A stretch of DNA of 17,111 nt from Candidatus Hydrogenedens sp. (GCA_035378955.1 DAOSUS010000065.1:1-17111), one strand, 5' to 3'; shown: positions 1 to 8,286, numbered from the stretch's first letter. The notes: generated by a model from the sequence alone, not told the origin. Numbers and translations: made by a program.

Positions 1-873
1 ATTGCCCGTTTCTTTTAAGAAACGAAATAGATAAGGAACTTCCCATGTAGAAAGGTCTATTTCTGCTCCAATACCTTCGGGAAGAATTCGGGGCAGGTTT
101 TCAGTAATTCCTCCACCTGTTATATGAGCCATACCCCGAACATCCGCAAGTTTAATAACAATTTGCATGATTTTGGCATAACAAGTATGAGGTGCCATTA
201 GTGTATCGTATACAGACTGGTTTGTTCCAGGGAAAGTATCTTCTAACTTTAATTTAGCAACATCGAAGCATATTTTCCTTGCAAGTGTGTATCCGTTGGT
301 ATGAAGTCCCGATGATGACAGACCCAGAATAATATCTCCTGCTTGTATGTTAGAACCATCAATAATTTTTTTACGGTCTACAATACCTACTATTGTACCT
401 ACTAAATCATATTCGTCTGGTTGATATACATCGGGCATTTCTGCAGTTTCACCTCCAATCAATGCACATCCTGCCTGACCACATCCCCATGTCAATCCTT
501 TTACTACTTCAACAATTGTAGTAGGATTAAGTTTCCCCATAGCAATATAGTCCAGAAAAAAAAGTGGTTTAGCTCCCTGGACGAGTATATCATTGACACA
601 GTGAGAAACAAGGTCTATTCCAACGGTATCGTGTTTGTTCGCCATAATGGCTAACTTTATTTTTGTTCCGACACCATCAATACTTGACACAAGGACAGGT
701 TCTTCTATTCCATGAAGGTCAGGTTGAAATAATCCACCGAATAAACCGATATTAGATAATACCTGGTCATTAAAGGTTCTTTTAACCAATTCTTTTATTT
801 CACCGACTGCTTCATTGGCTGCGTCAATATTAACGCCAGCATCTTTATAACTTAATTTTGAATGTTTATCCAT
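1..873 (-). CDS. purM: Phosphoribosylformylglycinamidine cyclo-ligase (AIR synthetase), 3' end cut by window
   Basis: PurM closes the imidazole ring in de novo purine synthesis: FGAM + ATP gives AIR in the cytoplasm. Translating the minus strand from an ATG at 873 gives 291 open codons to the window edge. The family is usually about 345 residues, so roughly the last 50 are missing. Visible family signatures include the N-terminal SYKDAGVNIDAAN, the SSIDGVGTK segment, HCVNDILVQGA, the GGETAEMP loop and the HITGGGITENLPR segment. The product is unambiguous from these. A plausible ribosome binding site (AAAGGAT) lies just upstream of the ATG. The gene is divergent from the LysR gene, with 167 bases between them, and nothing links the two functionally. 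No oddity is seen in the visible part. Confidence 0.96.
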   Translation of the reverse strand, partial: MDKHSKLSYKDAGVNIDAANEAVGEIKELVKRTFNDQVLSNIGLFGGLFQPDLHGIEEPVLVSSIDGVGTKIKLAIMANKHDTVGIDLVSHCVNDILVQGAKPLFFLDYIAMGKLNPTTIVEVVKGLTWGCGQAGCALIGGETAEMPDVYQPDEYDLVGTIVGIVDRKKIIDGSNIQAGDIILGLSSSGLHTNGYTLARKICFDVAKLKLEDTFPGTNQSVYDTLMAPHTCYAKIMQIVIKLADVRGMAHITGGGITENLPRILPEGIGAEIDLSTWEVPYLFRFLKETGN

Positions 874-1040
874 CGAATTATCCTTTACAGTATAAATATG
901 ATAAATAATGAATCTCAGACGCTCTTTTGTATAATACTTCCATATTAAATATGAATTTGTTTGGGAAATTGGAGATATAATAGCATATATCAAGGTATAA
1001 TGCTAATGAATTTTAATTATAAAAACTATAAGTAAAACTT
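874..1040. promoter_or_regulatory. Divergent purM/lysR intergenic region
   Basis: This 167-base AT-rich spacer must carry promoters for both divergent genes. On the plus strand, two TATAAT hexamers (976-981 and 996-1001) are candidate -10 boxes for the LysR gene, but neither has a convincing -35 at normal spacing. On the minus strand I see no clear promoter pair for purM; TATTAT opposite 930-935 is a weak -10 candidate. The near-palindrome at 981-1005 is listed separately. Confidence 0.45.
981..1005. promoter_or_regulatory. Near-palindromic operator candidate upstream of the LysR gene
   Basis: The outer arms TAGCAT (981-986) and ATGCTA (1000-1005) are perfect inverted repeats, and the symmetry continues inward as ATA/TATA with one extra base. 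The element sits 36 bases before the LysR start and overlaps both candidate -10 boxes. LysR-type regulators commonly repress their own genes from dyad-symmetric AT-rich sites in divergent promoters. Assigning this site to that regulator is inference. Confidence 0.4.
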
Positions 1041-1934
1041 ATGGATACTTTTTCTTACGACGCTTTACAATGTTTCTGCGCCCTGGTAGAAACGGGTTCT
1101 TTTGGGAAAGCTGCAGAAAAAACAGGAAGAACACAACCTGCCCTGAGCCAGAGGATAAAAAGTATTGAAGAAAGATTAGGAGGAGAACTGTTCGACCGTA
1201 GAAGGAAATGTTTGACACCTTTAGGGAAAAATTTTTATGAGTTGGCAAAAGAGTTTACATTGATGCAAAAAAAATTTAGCATGCTTTTTCAGGAAGCAAC
1301 TCAGGGTTTTTCTTCCGAGTTAAAAATAGGGACCAGTGATACCTTTGCCTTTCATCTCTTACCTAAGGTAATTAGAGAATTTTTACGACAATTTCCCCAA
1401 ATTCAGTTATCGGTTATAACTCGTTCTTCAGATGAAATAGAAAATATGGTCTATAGAGGAGAGATTAATATCGGTGTTGTAACTCAACCTGTAGGACATA
1501 GTAATTTAAAAGAAGTAAAAATATGCGAGGACCCTATTTATCTGGTAACATCTAAAAAACATCCTTTTACGAAGAAAAAGCCAACGAACATAATTTACGA
1601 ATTACATAATGAATCTATTGTTATGATAGATGCAAAGACGAGAACAGGAAGAATAATTAATAAATATTTGAAAACGATAAAAATAGAACCGAAATGTGTT
1701 ATTGATGGTGGCTCGTTTCAGGTGATAATGAAGTATGTAGCGGAAGGTTTCGGTGTTTCTTTTGTCCCAAGAATGGTGGCTATGGATTGGCAAGAAAAAG
1801 TAGAAATAATAAAGATAAAGAAAGCCCCGTCTATCCCTTATGTTTGTATTTATCCTCGATTTTTATCCATGTCAAAAACAGAAAAGACTTTTCTTAATTT
1901 GTTAAAGAAACATACAAGTACAATAAGAATATAG
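1041..1934 (+). CDS. LysR-type transcriptional regulator
   Basis: This 297-residue protein has the standard LysR length and architecture. An N-terminal winged helix-turn-helix spans about residues 5-65, with the typical AxxTGRTQPALSQRIKSIEERLG core followed by LFDRRRKCLTPLGK. A linker helix follows, and from about residue 90 there is a periplasmic-binding-protein-like effector domain (LKIGTSDTFAFHLLPKVI, then GGSFQVIMKYVAEGFGVSFVPRM near the end). It should bind DNA as an oligomer and respond to a small ligand; neither ligand nor regulon can be read from the sequence. The ATG at 1041 aligns with the family N-terminus but has no strong Shine-Dalgarno sequence. Only 18 bases separate it from the downstream O-antigen ligase-like gene, so co-transcription is likely. 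Confidence 0.93.
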   Translation: MDTFSYDALQCFCALVETGSFGKAAEKTGRTQPALSQRIKSIEERLGGELFDRRRKCLTPLGKNFYELAKEFTLMQKKFSMLFQEATQGFSSELKIGTSDTFAFHLLPKVIREFLRQFPQIQLSVITRSSDEIENMVYRGEINIGVVTQPVGHSNLKEVKICEDPIYLVTSKKHPFTKKKPTNIIYELHNESIVMIDAKTRTGRIINKYLKTIKIEPKCVIDGGSFQVIMKYVAEGFGVSFVPRMVAMDWQEKVEIIKIKKAPSIPYVCIYPRFLSMSKTEKTFLNLLKKHTSTIRI

Positions 1935-1952
1935 AAATTACAGAGTATATCT

Positions 1953-3587
1953 ATGAGTTTTATGGGGAAGGAAAGAATAATTGGAATGCTTCTACTTGGC
2001 ATTTTGCTTATTCCACCGATTGCATTTTCTTTTGAATTTACATCATTTCTGTATCCAAAAGAAATTGTGTTAAGTATCTTTTTAGTTTTGTTATTGCCGT
2101 TTTTTATAAAAAATAAAGAAAAATTATTTTTACCTTTACCCTTTGTTTTCTTTTTAATCTTAAATTTGTATTTGTTTTTAAGTTGTTTATACGCAAAAGT
2201 TCCAGAACAAGCATTGATTCGTTCTGCAGAATTGTTTTTGGTGTTTATTGCAGTTATTTTAATAACAGATATTAACAGGAAAGGAAATTATGACACTGTT
2301 TTAGAATATAGCATACTAATATCAGGATTATTGGTTGCTATTTTATTAATTGTGCAATATTTTGATTTATTACCTGTTTTATTTCCTAAATATTCCTTTT
2401 ATAAACAGTTGTATTCTGTGTTCGGTAATCAAAATCTTGCTGGAACATATATTGCTATTGTAATGATAAGCACTTTAGTTTGTTGGGATAATATTCCAAT
2501 AAGAGATATATTTAAGTTTATTTGTTTTTTTGTTTTAGGATATGGATTGATTTTGAGTAATTCGCGAAGTTCATGGCTTTCAGTTTTAGGGGTAATGGCT
2601 TTTTATTTTATAAGTAGATATGAAAAAAATATTGGGCATAGAAAGAAACAGATATATATTCTAATAGCCATGTTATTGGGAATACTAATTACCTTACCAC
2701 TTATATATGAGCGTTTAAAATACAGTTTTACTGACATAGATGTAGGGTTCCGTGTCCGTTTGTGGGTATATGATGGGTCTATTCGAATGTTTTTATCTCA
2801 TCCATTTTTCGGGGTAGGTTTTGGAAACTTTTATTATTGGAGTCCTAAATATTTAGCGGATGCCTTAAATTCAAGTTATGGAAGTATCCATATTAGAAAT
2901 GAGTTATTAACCTTACATGCCCATAATGACATACTTGAATTGTTGACTGAAGCAGGTATATCAGGATTTTTACTTGTAGGATTATTTTATTTTTATCCTA
3001 TTTTTATTTATCGGAATCCCTATGTATGGTGGGTATTTATTTTTGTTTCTTTTTTAAATCCGATTTTAATAAGTTCTTCTCATTTGATTGTAGCCTGTTT
3101 GTCTATACATAAGGAAAAGCGAAGAATTTTCAAAGAAAAAAATATACAGATAGAAAAATTAGGGAATGTGAATAATAAAGCAAGAATTATTTTCTCTGTT
3201 CTTAGTCTTTTATCCATTCTATTCCTTACTTATACATTATGGATTCCGGACTACAAACTTCGGCAAGCGGAAAGACTACTAATATTAGGACATGATTGTG
3301 AATCCCAATACAAAGTATTGGTGAGTTCTAAATTTGCCACTTATGCTATGTATGAGGGTTATGCTCAGGAATTGATAAGAAAAAAAGATTACAAGAACGC
3401 ATATGAAATATTGAAGAAGGCACTCAAAAAAACAGATGAGGGGAATATTTATCTGTTATTAGGCAGATGTGCAGAAGAATTAAGAAAGAAAGAAGAAGCC
3501 ATAAAATGGTATCGAGAGTGTCTTTATCGTTTTCCGGATAATAAAACTGCAAGAGAATATTTACTATTTACTGGGGACTTAAAATAA
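1953..3587 (+). CDS. O-antigen ligase/polymerase-family membrane protein with C-terminal TPRs
   Basis: This 544-residue polytopic inner-membrane protein has about ten hydrophobic segments between residues 8 and 440. It matches the Wzy_C/WaaL pattern (Pfam O-antigen ligase): NQNLAGTYIA, then LSNSRSSWLSVLGV, then a loop region with FRVRLWVYDGSIRMFLSHPFFGVGFGNF and LHAHNDILELLTEAGISG. The conserved Arg and His residues of the ligase loop are present. Family members transfer or polymerise undecaprenyl-linked glycans at the periplasmic face. The last 70 or so residues (about 470-540) read as two TPR units (YKNAYEILKKALKK; EEAIKWYRECLYRFPDN), an arrangement common in TPR-fused ligases. The start could be ATG 1953 or the ATG three codons on; neither has a strong ribosome binding site. 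Ligase versus polymerase cannot be decided. The 3' end overlaps the convergent gene by 20 bp. Confidence 0.82.
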   Translation: MSFMGKERIIGMLLLGILLIPPIAFSFEFTSFLYPKEIVLSIFLVLLLPFFIKNKEKLFLPLPFVFFLILNLYLFLSCLYAKVPEQALIRSAELFLVFIAVILITDINRKGNYDTVLEYSILISGLLVAILLIVQYFDLLPVLFPKYSFYKQLYSVFGNQNLAGTYIAIVMISTLVCWDNIPIRDIFKFICFFVLGYGLILSNSRSSWLSVLGVMAFYFISRYEKNIGHRKKQIYILIAMLLGILITLPLIYERLKYSFTDIDVGFRVRLWVYDGSIRMFLSHPFFGVGFGNFYYWSPKYLADALNSSYGSIHIRNELLTLHAHNDILELLTEAGISGFLLVGLFYFYPIFIYRNPYVWWVFIFVSFLNPILISSSHLIVACLSIHKEKRRIFKEKNIQIEKLGNVNNKARIIFSVLSLLSILFLTYTLWIPDYKLRQAERLLILGHDCESQYKVLVSSKFATYAMYEGYAQELIRKKDYKNAYEILKKALKKTDEGNIYLLLGRCAEELRKKEEAIKWYRECLYRFPDNKTAREYLLFTGDLK

Positions 3588-5046
3588 AAAGGCTTTGTAT
3601 TCGGGCAACAAATGGTGTTTTATTTTCCGTAGAGATTTTGAATGTAAAGATTTCATCTGTATTTACAGAACAATTCGCTGACAATTTATCAGACCTGTTT
3701 TTGTAATAAATAATAGGTTTTGTTTCTCCTTTATTAACTTCACAAATAAATGTATCGATATTATCTAAAAAGAGGTCTATTTTTATTCTGTTGGCTCTTA
3801 TATCGAGCCAATAAGAACCTGTTTTCTCAAAGGCTATGTTTTTTGTTATAGGAGAGCCATCAGTGCTTTTTAGTTCCATAGTGTGAGGAGGTTGTATATG
3901 TTGATATTTGAAGAAACGGGCAACTGCAGGAATTTGAGTAAAAGGATTTATGAAAGTATTCAGGATATGAGATTCTACAGCACTAAAGATGATAACAGTT
4001 GATATAAATAGCATAAACATCTGAAATAAACAAAGATTTAAGGTCTTTATAAGAGATGTAGCAAATGTCCCAAAAATAACAAGAAAGGAAAAGATAGGAA
4101 CCATTATAAAGCCCCACAAAAATAAAGGCTTGGGTAACCATGATGATAGACTGATAAAAGATGCAATAATCAATCCTGTTAGAATGATAAGATTATAAGG
4201 AATTTTTTCTCTTAAACCCGTTATATTTAATCCTAATTTGATAAATATAGGTGAAATAAAGAGCAAAATAATGGTGGTGATAAAATGGGCAGGAAAGAGT
4301 TCATGTCGGTAAATATCCCAGAAGGTCAAACTAACATGAACAGATTTATAATCTCCCAATAGGAACTTTAGAGACATAAAGATATTTACAGATATAAAGG
4401 AAATGGTAACCAGACCTAACAAGAGCATTATAATTTCAGGTGTTAACATAGCAACAGGGGCCAAATTTATATCTGTTGTCGTTAAATCAGCCCGAGTGGT
4501 TTCTGGTGTAAGAGACTCTCCACATTTCCAACATCGGTCAATATAGCCTTTATTCTCTGCTCCACAGCGTTTACATATAGATTCGGGGAGTAAATCAAAT
4601 TCAGAACCGAAAGTAAATGGAAAAGGTGTCTTTCTTACATGTTTTTTACTTAAAAAACTTTCTATTCGTGATACAGCAGTTTGCGCCCACTTATGTTCAG
4701 GACAAATTTCGGCGAGTTTTTCATAAACTTTTCGCGCCTCTTCAATTTTTCCGGCTGAAATCAATGCTCTTCCCAGTTGTTCATATAGACCGGGTTCTTT
4801 ATCCCATTTTTCAATGGCTTTTTTAAGTTCGTTTATAGATTCTTCATACTTGCCAAGACGATATAATGTTGCCGATAAAAAGCGATAAACATTGACATAA
4901 GGCTCCCATTCATTTTTAAGTATGGTTAGATGTTCTAATGCTAAAGAATAATCTTTGTTCTGATAAAGTTTTTTTGCTAATTTCCATCGGTTTTCGTAAT
5001 CTTTCGGATTTTTTTCTACATAATCAAGCAAATCAAGTAAATTCAA
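3568..5046 (-). CDS. TPR + zinc-ribbon + multi-pass membrane protein, unknown function
   Basis: I do not recognise a named family for this 492-residue protein, but its layout is clear. Residues 1-130 form about three TPR units (KDYSLALEHLTILK; GKYEESINELKKAIEKWDKE; GKIEEARKVYEKLAEICPEH). Residues 158-175 form a CxxC-x10-CxxC zinc ribbon (Cys158, 161, 172, 175). Residues 200-357 contain about five hydrophobic helices, and a soluble C-terminal domain of roughly 130 residues (360-492) looks beta-rich. The start codon is TTG, chosen because GGAG (opposite 5054-5057) sits 7 bases upstream and the TPRs begin at once. It is the last gene of the five-gene minus operon, 20 bases after the small membrane protein. 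The TPR and zinc ribbon probably face the cytoplasm; a role as an envelope-assembly scaffold is a guess. Confidence 0.8.
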   Translation of the reverse strand: MNLLDLLDYVEKNPKDYENRWKLAKKLYQNKDYSLALEHLTILKNEWEPYVNVYRFLSATLYRLGKYEESINELKKAIEKWDKEPGLYEQLGRALISAGKIEEARKVYEKLAEICPEHKWAQTAVSRIESFLSKKHVRKTPFPFTFGSEFDLLPESICKRCGAENKGYIDRCWKCGESLTPETTRADLTTTDINLAPVAMLTPEIIMLLLGLVTISFISVNIFMSLKFLLGDYKSVHVSLTFWDIYRHELFPAHFITTIILLFISPIFIKLGLNITGLREKIPYNLIILTGLIIASFISLSSWLPKPLFLWGFIMVPIFSFLVIFGTFATSLIKTLNLCLFQMFMLFISTVIIFSAVESHILNTFINPFTQIPAVARFFKYQHIQPPHTMELKSTDGSPITKNIAFEKTGSYWLDIRANRIKIDLFLDNIDTFICEVNKGETKPIIYYKNRSDKLSANCSVNTDEIFTFKISTENKTPFVARIQSLFILSPQ

Positions 5047-5066
5047 GGCTTTTCTCCAAAAAATAT

Positions 5067-5333
5067 TTAACTGGCTTTCTTCTTCTTTTTTCTTTCTCTT
5101 TTCTTCGTTTCTTTATATTTTGCAAGATTTATTCTATAAAGAATTTCATTGACAACCCATGCAATAACGGCACCTATAACAGCAGACATACCTATAGTGA
5201 AACCTATATGGGCACCTAAGGAATTATCATAGAGTAATAGTCCTGATAAAAAATAATTTGGAATAAGTAAAAAGACACTACAAATCGCCCAGAAAATCCA
5301 TCCTACGGATTCAAGGTTTTTGAATTGTTTCAT
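5067..5333 (-). CDS. Small two-helix membrane protein with Lys-rich tail, hypothetical
   Basis: This 88-residue protein has hydrophobic segments at about residues 11-35 and 42-66, followed by a strongly basic C-terminus (KETKKRERKKKKK). By the positive-inside rule that tail would be cytoplasmic. I recognise no family; in outline it resembles small AtpZ-like or DUF membrane proteins, but no diagnostic motif is visible. The ATG at 5333 lies only 3 bases after the stop of the sensor kinase gene. AGGAG (opposite 5346-5350) inside the kinase's last codons serves as its ribosome binding site, 12 bases away. This tight spacing supports translation as part of the operon and argues that it is a real gene. 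Confidence 0.7.
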   Translation of the reverse strand: MKQFKNLESVGWIFWAICSVFLLIPNYFLSGLLLYDNSLGAHIGFTIGMSAVIGAVIAWVVNEILYRINLAKYKETKKRERKKKKKAS

Positions 5334-5336
5334 TGC

Positions 5337-6611
5337 TTAAATTGTCTCCTTTCTATTCGTTTCTGTATTACTCTGGGGGAGTGTAATTATAAACTTTGTG
5401 CCTTTGTCTTTTTTACTAACTACATTAATTTTACCACCATGTTCTTCTACAATTTTTTTGGTAACGGATAAACCTAAACCTGTCCCTCGATATCCTTTGG
5501 TTGTAAAGAAAGGTTCAAAGATATGTTCTATGTCTTCAGGCAGGATACCTTTTCCATTATCGGACACCGTAATAATTAAATCTTTATTTGGAGATAATTC
5601 TCCTTCAATTTTAACAATACCTTTTTTTTCAGGAACTGCTTCACCGGAATTTAGAAGTAAATTAGTTAAACAATGAATAATACCATTGGGGTCAAGGAGC
5701 ACCTTGTCTTTTACTTGGGATATATCAATTATGAGTTGGATTTGTCGGTTGGAGAAAAGGTCAGAGAAGAATTCTGATACCTTATTGGTTATATCTTCTA
5801 AATGACAATATATTTTTTGTGGGGTTCGAGGTTTAGAAAATAACAATAAATCTTTAACAAATTCAAAGACATAAAGGGAAGTTCTTTTAAGTACAGGCCA
5901 TGCTTTATGAACAACTTCATAATTTTTTTGGTTCAATGATTTTTCGATAAGTTCGGTGCTGGTTAACATTCCAGTGAGTATATTTTTTAAATGATGGGCT
6001 AATGCAGTTAATGTATAACCTATGGCAGCGAAGCGTTCTGCCTGTAATTTTTCCTGGATTAATTGGGAATTTACAACAGCAGAAGCAGCCCATGATGCTA
6101 AAATTTCCAGAAAACGGAGGTCTTCATGAGAAAAAGGTTCATTCCCAATTTTATTAACCATTTCTATAACACCAATTAATCGTTGACGGTCAATTAATGG
6201 AACAGCAAGAATATTTCGGGTTGAAAATTGAGTTGCCATATCTACTCCCGGGAAAAAACGAGAATCGTTCCTGACATCATTAACAATCAAAGGTTTTTTT
6301 GTTCTCGCAACTTCTCCGGCAATTCCACAGTTTATAGGTATGCGAATTTCTTTCTTTACTATTTCAGAACCAACGGGACCTAAAGTTACCTGAAAAGAAA
6401 GTTCTTTCTTTTTTTCATCATAGAGCAATAAAGAGCCTGCTTCAGCATTACATGCCTTTTTACATTCTTCTGTTATGATTACAATAAGTTGTTCAATATC
6501 CGTTAAGTTAGAATAAAAGTGCTGAACCCGATATATGGATTGAATGTAATTTCGGACATTTTCATCCAGCCAATCTAATTTTGTAATTTCACTATCAAAT
6601 TTATTTTCCAT
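5337..6611 (-). CDS. GAF-domain sensor histidine kinase
   Basis: This 424-residue soluble histidine kinase has no membrane segment. A GAF domain spans roughly residues 35-185 (CNAEAGSLLLYDE; GIAGEVARTKKPLIVNDV; NILAVPLIDRQRLIGVIEMVNK). The dimerisation/phosphoacceptor helix contains LAHHLKN, with His206 as the likely phosphorylated residue. The ATP-binding domain shows an N-box (N317/N321 in TNLLLNSGEAV), a G1 box (DNGKG, 351-355), an F-box (EPFFTTK) and a G2 box (GTGLGL, 376-381). All catalytic motifs are intact, so it should autophosphorylate. No response regulator is encoded in the window, so its partner lies elsewhere. The GAF ligand is unknown. It lies 20 bases downstream of the second LPS-type kinase and 3 bases upstream of the small membrane protein gene, within one operon. 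The ribosome binding site is weak (AAGGAT about 13 bases upstream). Confidence 0.92.
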   Translation of the reverse strand: MENKFDSEITKLDWLDENVRNYIQSIYRVQHFYSNLTDIEQLIVIITEECKKACNAEAGSLLLYDEKKKELSFQVTLGPVGSEIVKKEIRIPINCGIAGEVARTKKPLIVNDVRNDSRFFPGVDMATQFSTRNILAVPLIDRQRLIGVIEMVNKIGNEPFSHEDLRFLEILASWAASAVVNSQLIQEKLQAERFAAIGYTLTALAHHLKNILTGMLTSTELIEKSLNQKNYEVVHKAWPVLKRTSLYVFEFVKDLLLFSKPRTPQKIYCHLEDITNKVSEFFSDLFSNRQIQLIIDISQVKDKVLLDPNGIIHCLTNLLLNSGEAVPEKKGIVKIEGELSPNKDLIITVSDNGKGILPEDIEHIFEPFFTTKGYRGTGLGLSVTKKIVEEHGGKINVVSKKDKGTKFIITLPQSNTETNRKETI

Positions 6612-6631
6612 CAGGAAGAATTATCCTTTTT

Positions 6632-7393
6632 TTATTTTTGACTTTGCATATTTCTTAAATGTTGTGTTCTCCGTTGTCTTTGGAGTTCTTTTATTTTATT
6701 ATAGATTATAGTTAATTTGTTTAATGATGAATCATTTAGCACCGTAAAAATTAAATCCTTTAATATATATTCATCTACAAAATCACAAAAGGAATCGTAA
6801 ATCTGTATTAAGTTCCTTATTTTATATTTTATTGTAAAATGATTTATCAAATGGGTAGAGTCTAAATCTACCAAATATATGGATTTTCCATTTACCGTGA
6901 GTAGATTTTTACCGGATAAGTCTTTGTGATATATCCCTTTTTCCCATAAAAGGAGAAGGAACTCTTTCATTGTATTGAAGAAGTCTTCTAATGTTATCCC
7001 TTTCCTTGAATAAATATCATCTTTAATGAATATCTCAACATTGTAACTATCAAAAAGGTATTCAGAGAGGAAGAAATGTTGATAAGGTAATGAATAATTT
7101 AACATTTCGAGGTACGCAATAGGTTTAGGGGTAGGTATGTGAGCATGTATTAAATAATTACTTATATTCCATGCATTTCTACAACGATTGGATAAAAATA
7201 AATGTCTAAATATTCCCTCATAAATTGGATAGTTTGTTTTTTTTACAAAGTAAGAACGCCATTGAAAGGAGGAAACTTTGGCTGTTTTTTTCAATACTAT
7301 ACCTTTATTAGATATTTCATATAAGAAGATTTCCGGGTCAAAGTTTTCTTCATTTGACCAGATTCTATATCGTGAATTGCTTTTATATACCAT
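6632..7393 (-). CDS. LPS-core-kinase-like protein (WaaP/KdkA/InaA superfamily), second copy
   Basis: This 253-residue protein belongs to the protein-kinase-like fold used by LPS heptose/Kdo kinases. The catalytic loop is YHKDLSGKNLL (His156, Asp158, Asn163) and the metal-binding motif is LVDLDSTH (Asp176/Asp178). Upstream, RCRNAWNISNYLIHAHIPTPKPIAYLE (about 71-96) matches the RAWRNxxxLxxAGIPTPxPLA segment of this family, and LKK (35-37) is a candidate ATP-binding Lys. It likely phosphorylates a sugar of the LPS inner core at the cytoplasmic side, but the acceptor cannot be read from sequence. It follows the KdkA-like gene by 6 bases. The two proteins share motifs but little overall identity, so they are old paralogues rather than a recent duplication. 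No clear Shine-Dalgarno sequence is seen, so translational coupling is likely. Confidence 0.78.
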   Translation of the reverse strand: MVYKSNSRYRIWSNEENFDPEIFLYEISNKGIVLKKTAKVSSFQWRSYFVKKTNYPIYEGIFRHLFLSNRCRNAWNISNYLIHAHIPTPKPIAYLEMLNYSLPYQHFFLSEYLFDSYNVEIFIKDDIYSRKGITLEDFFNTMKEFLLLLWEKGIYHKDLSGKNLLTVNGKSIYLVDLDSTHLINHFTIKYKIRNLIQIYDSFCDFVDEYILKDLIFTVLNDSSLNKLTIIYNKIKELQRQRRTQHLRNMQSQK

Positions 7394-7399
7394 TGGTAA

Positions 7400-8206
7400 C
7401 TAACTATTTTTATTAATGTGACGAATTTTATAATTTACCCATTGTATATGAGGATATAAAAATAGCTTTGCCAGGAAAGAGAGGTTCGAAATAGCATAAC
7501 CTTTTAATAGAATATTAAAAAAGTCAGTGCTAATACCTCTTTTTATAAAAGAGCGTTTTAATCTTAACAAATTTTGAGAACGGTAATAATTATTAAATGT
7601 AGTTATTTTTTTTGCATTATCGAAATCAATTAGAAAAACAGATTTGTTTTTAGAATCAATTAATAAATTCCTTATTTGTAAATCATTATGAAAAATTCCG
7701 ATATCGTGCATATTTTTTATAATCTTTCCACATTTGATAAGTATGTCGTATTTTTCTTCAATTGAAAAGAAATTGTTTTTTAAAAGTTCTTCTAATGTAT
7801 ATGTCTCTGGAATATAATCAGTGATTACCCCGCATTTATAAAACCCCAATTTTTTCGACCAAAATCCTCCGAGATATTCAGGAACTGGTAAATTATCTTT
7901 TAGTATATTTATATACATGTAAAATTCATGCAAAAAACGATTTGAAAGGAAATAAAGTTTAGGAAAAATTTTTTCTGAGATACCACCATGGAAATATTGC
8001 TTTATTAGAACAGATGAGTTTGTGTTTAATTTGAATAAAAAAATTTTGTTTCGACCACCTGATAAGGGTATTAATTTATTAGATATGGAATTAGAAAGTA
8101 TATCAGATACTATGTCAAATAAGTCAGGGGATAGGTCTTCTCTTAAAATTACATGAGCGATAGTATTTGAAAGTATTTTATAACCTGTGGGAAGTTGTAT
8201 AGTCAT
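7400..8206 (-). CDS. KdkA-like 3-deoxy-D-manno-octulosonate (Kdo) kinase
   Basis: This 268-residue protein closely follows the KdkA pattern: GGRNKIFLFKL (glycine-rich, about 50-60), VLIKQYFHGG (catalytic-type Lys69 then His-Gly-Gly), FLHEFYMY (Glu94), LPVPEYLGGF, MHDIGIFHNDLQIRNLLID (His173, Asp175, Asn180) and FLIDFDNAK (Asp194/Asp196). KdkA phosphorylates Kdo at the 4-position on lipid IVA in bacteria whose core has one Kdo; that specific substrate is inferred from family resemblance. It is the first gene of the operon. The start at 8206 has no visible Shine-Dalgarno sequence, and an in-frame stop lies two codons upstream, so no longer form is possible. A -10-like TATAAT (minus, 8245-8250) lies 38 bases upstream, and the candidate structured RNA lies further up. 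Confidence 0.78.
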   Translation of the reverse strand: MTIQLPTGYKILSNTIAHVILREDLSPDLFDIVSDILSNSISNKLIPLSGGRNKIFLFKLNTNSSVLIKQYFHGGISEKIFPKLYFLSNRFLHEFYMYINILKDNLPVPEYLGGFWSKKLGFYKCGVITDYIPETYTLEELLKNNFFSIEEKYDILIKCGKIIKNMHDIGIFHNDLQIRNLLIDSKNKSVFLIDFDNAKKITTFNNYYRSQNLLRLKRSFIKRGISTDFFNILLKGYAISNLSFLAKLFLYPHIQWVNYKIRHINKNS

Positions 8207-8244
8207 ATATTATTACATTTTTGTTAAAAGTAAAAGAATAATAA

Positions 8245-8250
8245 ATTATA
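8245..8250 (-). promoter_or_regulatory. Weak candidate -10 box for the LPS-kinase operon
   Basis: On the minus strand a perfect TATAAT lies here, 38 bases before the first gene of the operon. The hexamer 17 bases upstream (TTTTAT) is a poor -35. Such hexamers arise by chance in AT-rich DNA, so this is only a candidate. It matters because it decides whether the operon needs read-through from the RNA element upstream. Confidence 0.25.
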
Positions 8251-8286
8251 AAACACTTGAATGAGAAATAAAAAGAAAAGAATATT

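Noticed and set aside
5067..5110. Lys-rich tail of the small membrane protein as a frameshift artefact in an A-rich run
   Set aside because: The minus-strand A-rich region is interrupted by G and C at many positions, the stop is followed by a well-spaced ribosome binding site for the next gene, and the frame is otherwise clean.
6632..8206. Two adjacent kinases as a recent tandem duplication
   Set aside because: They share only the catalytic motifs. Overall sequences and lengths differ too much for a recent duplication.
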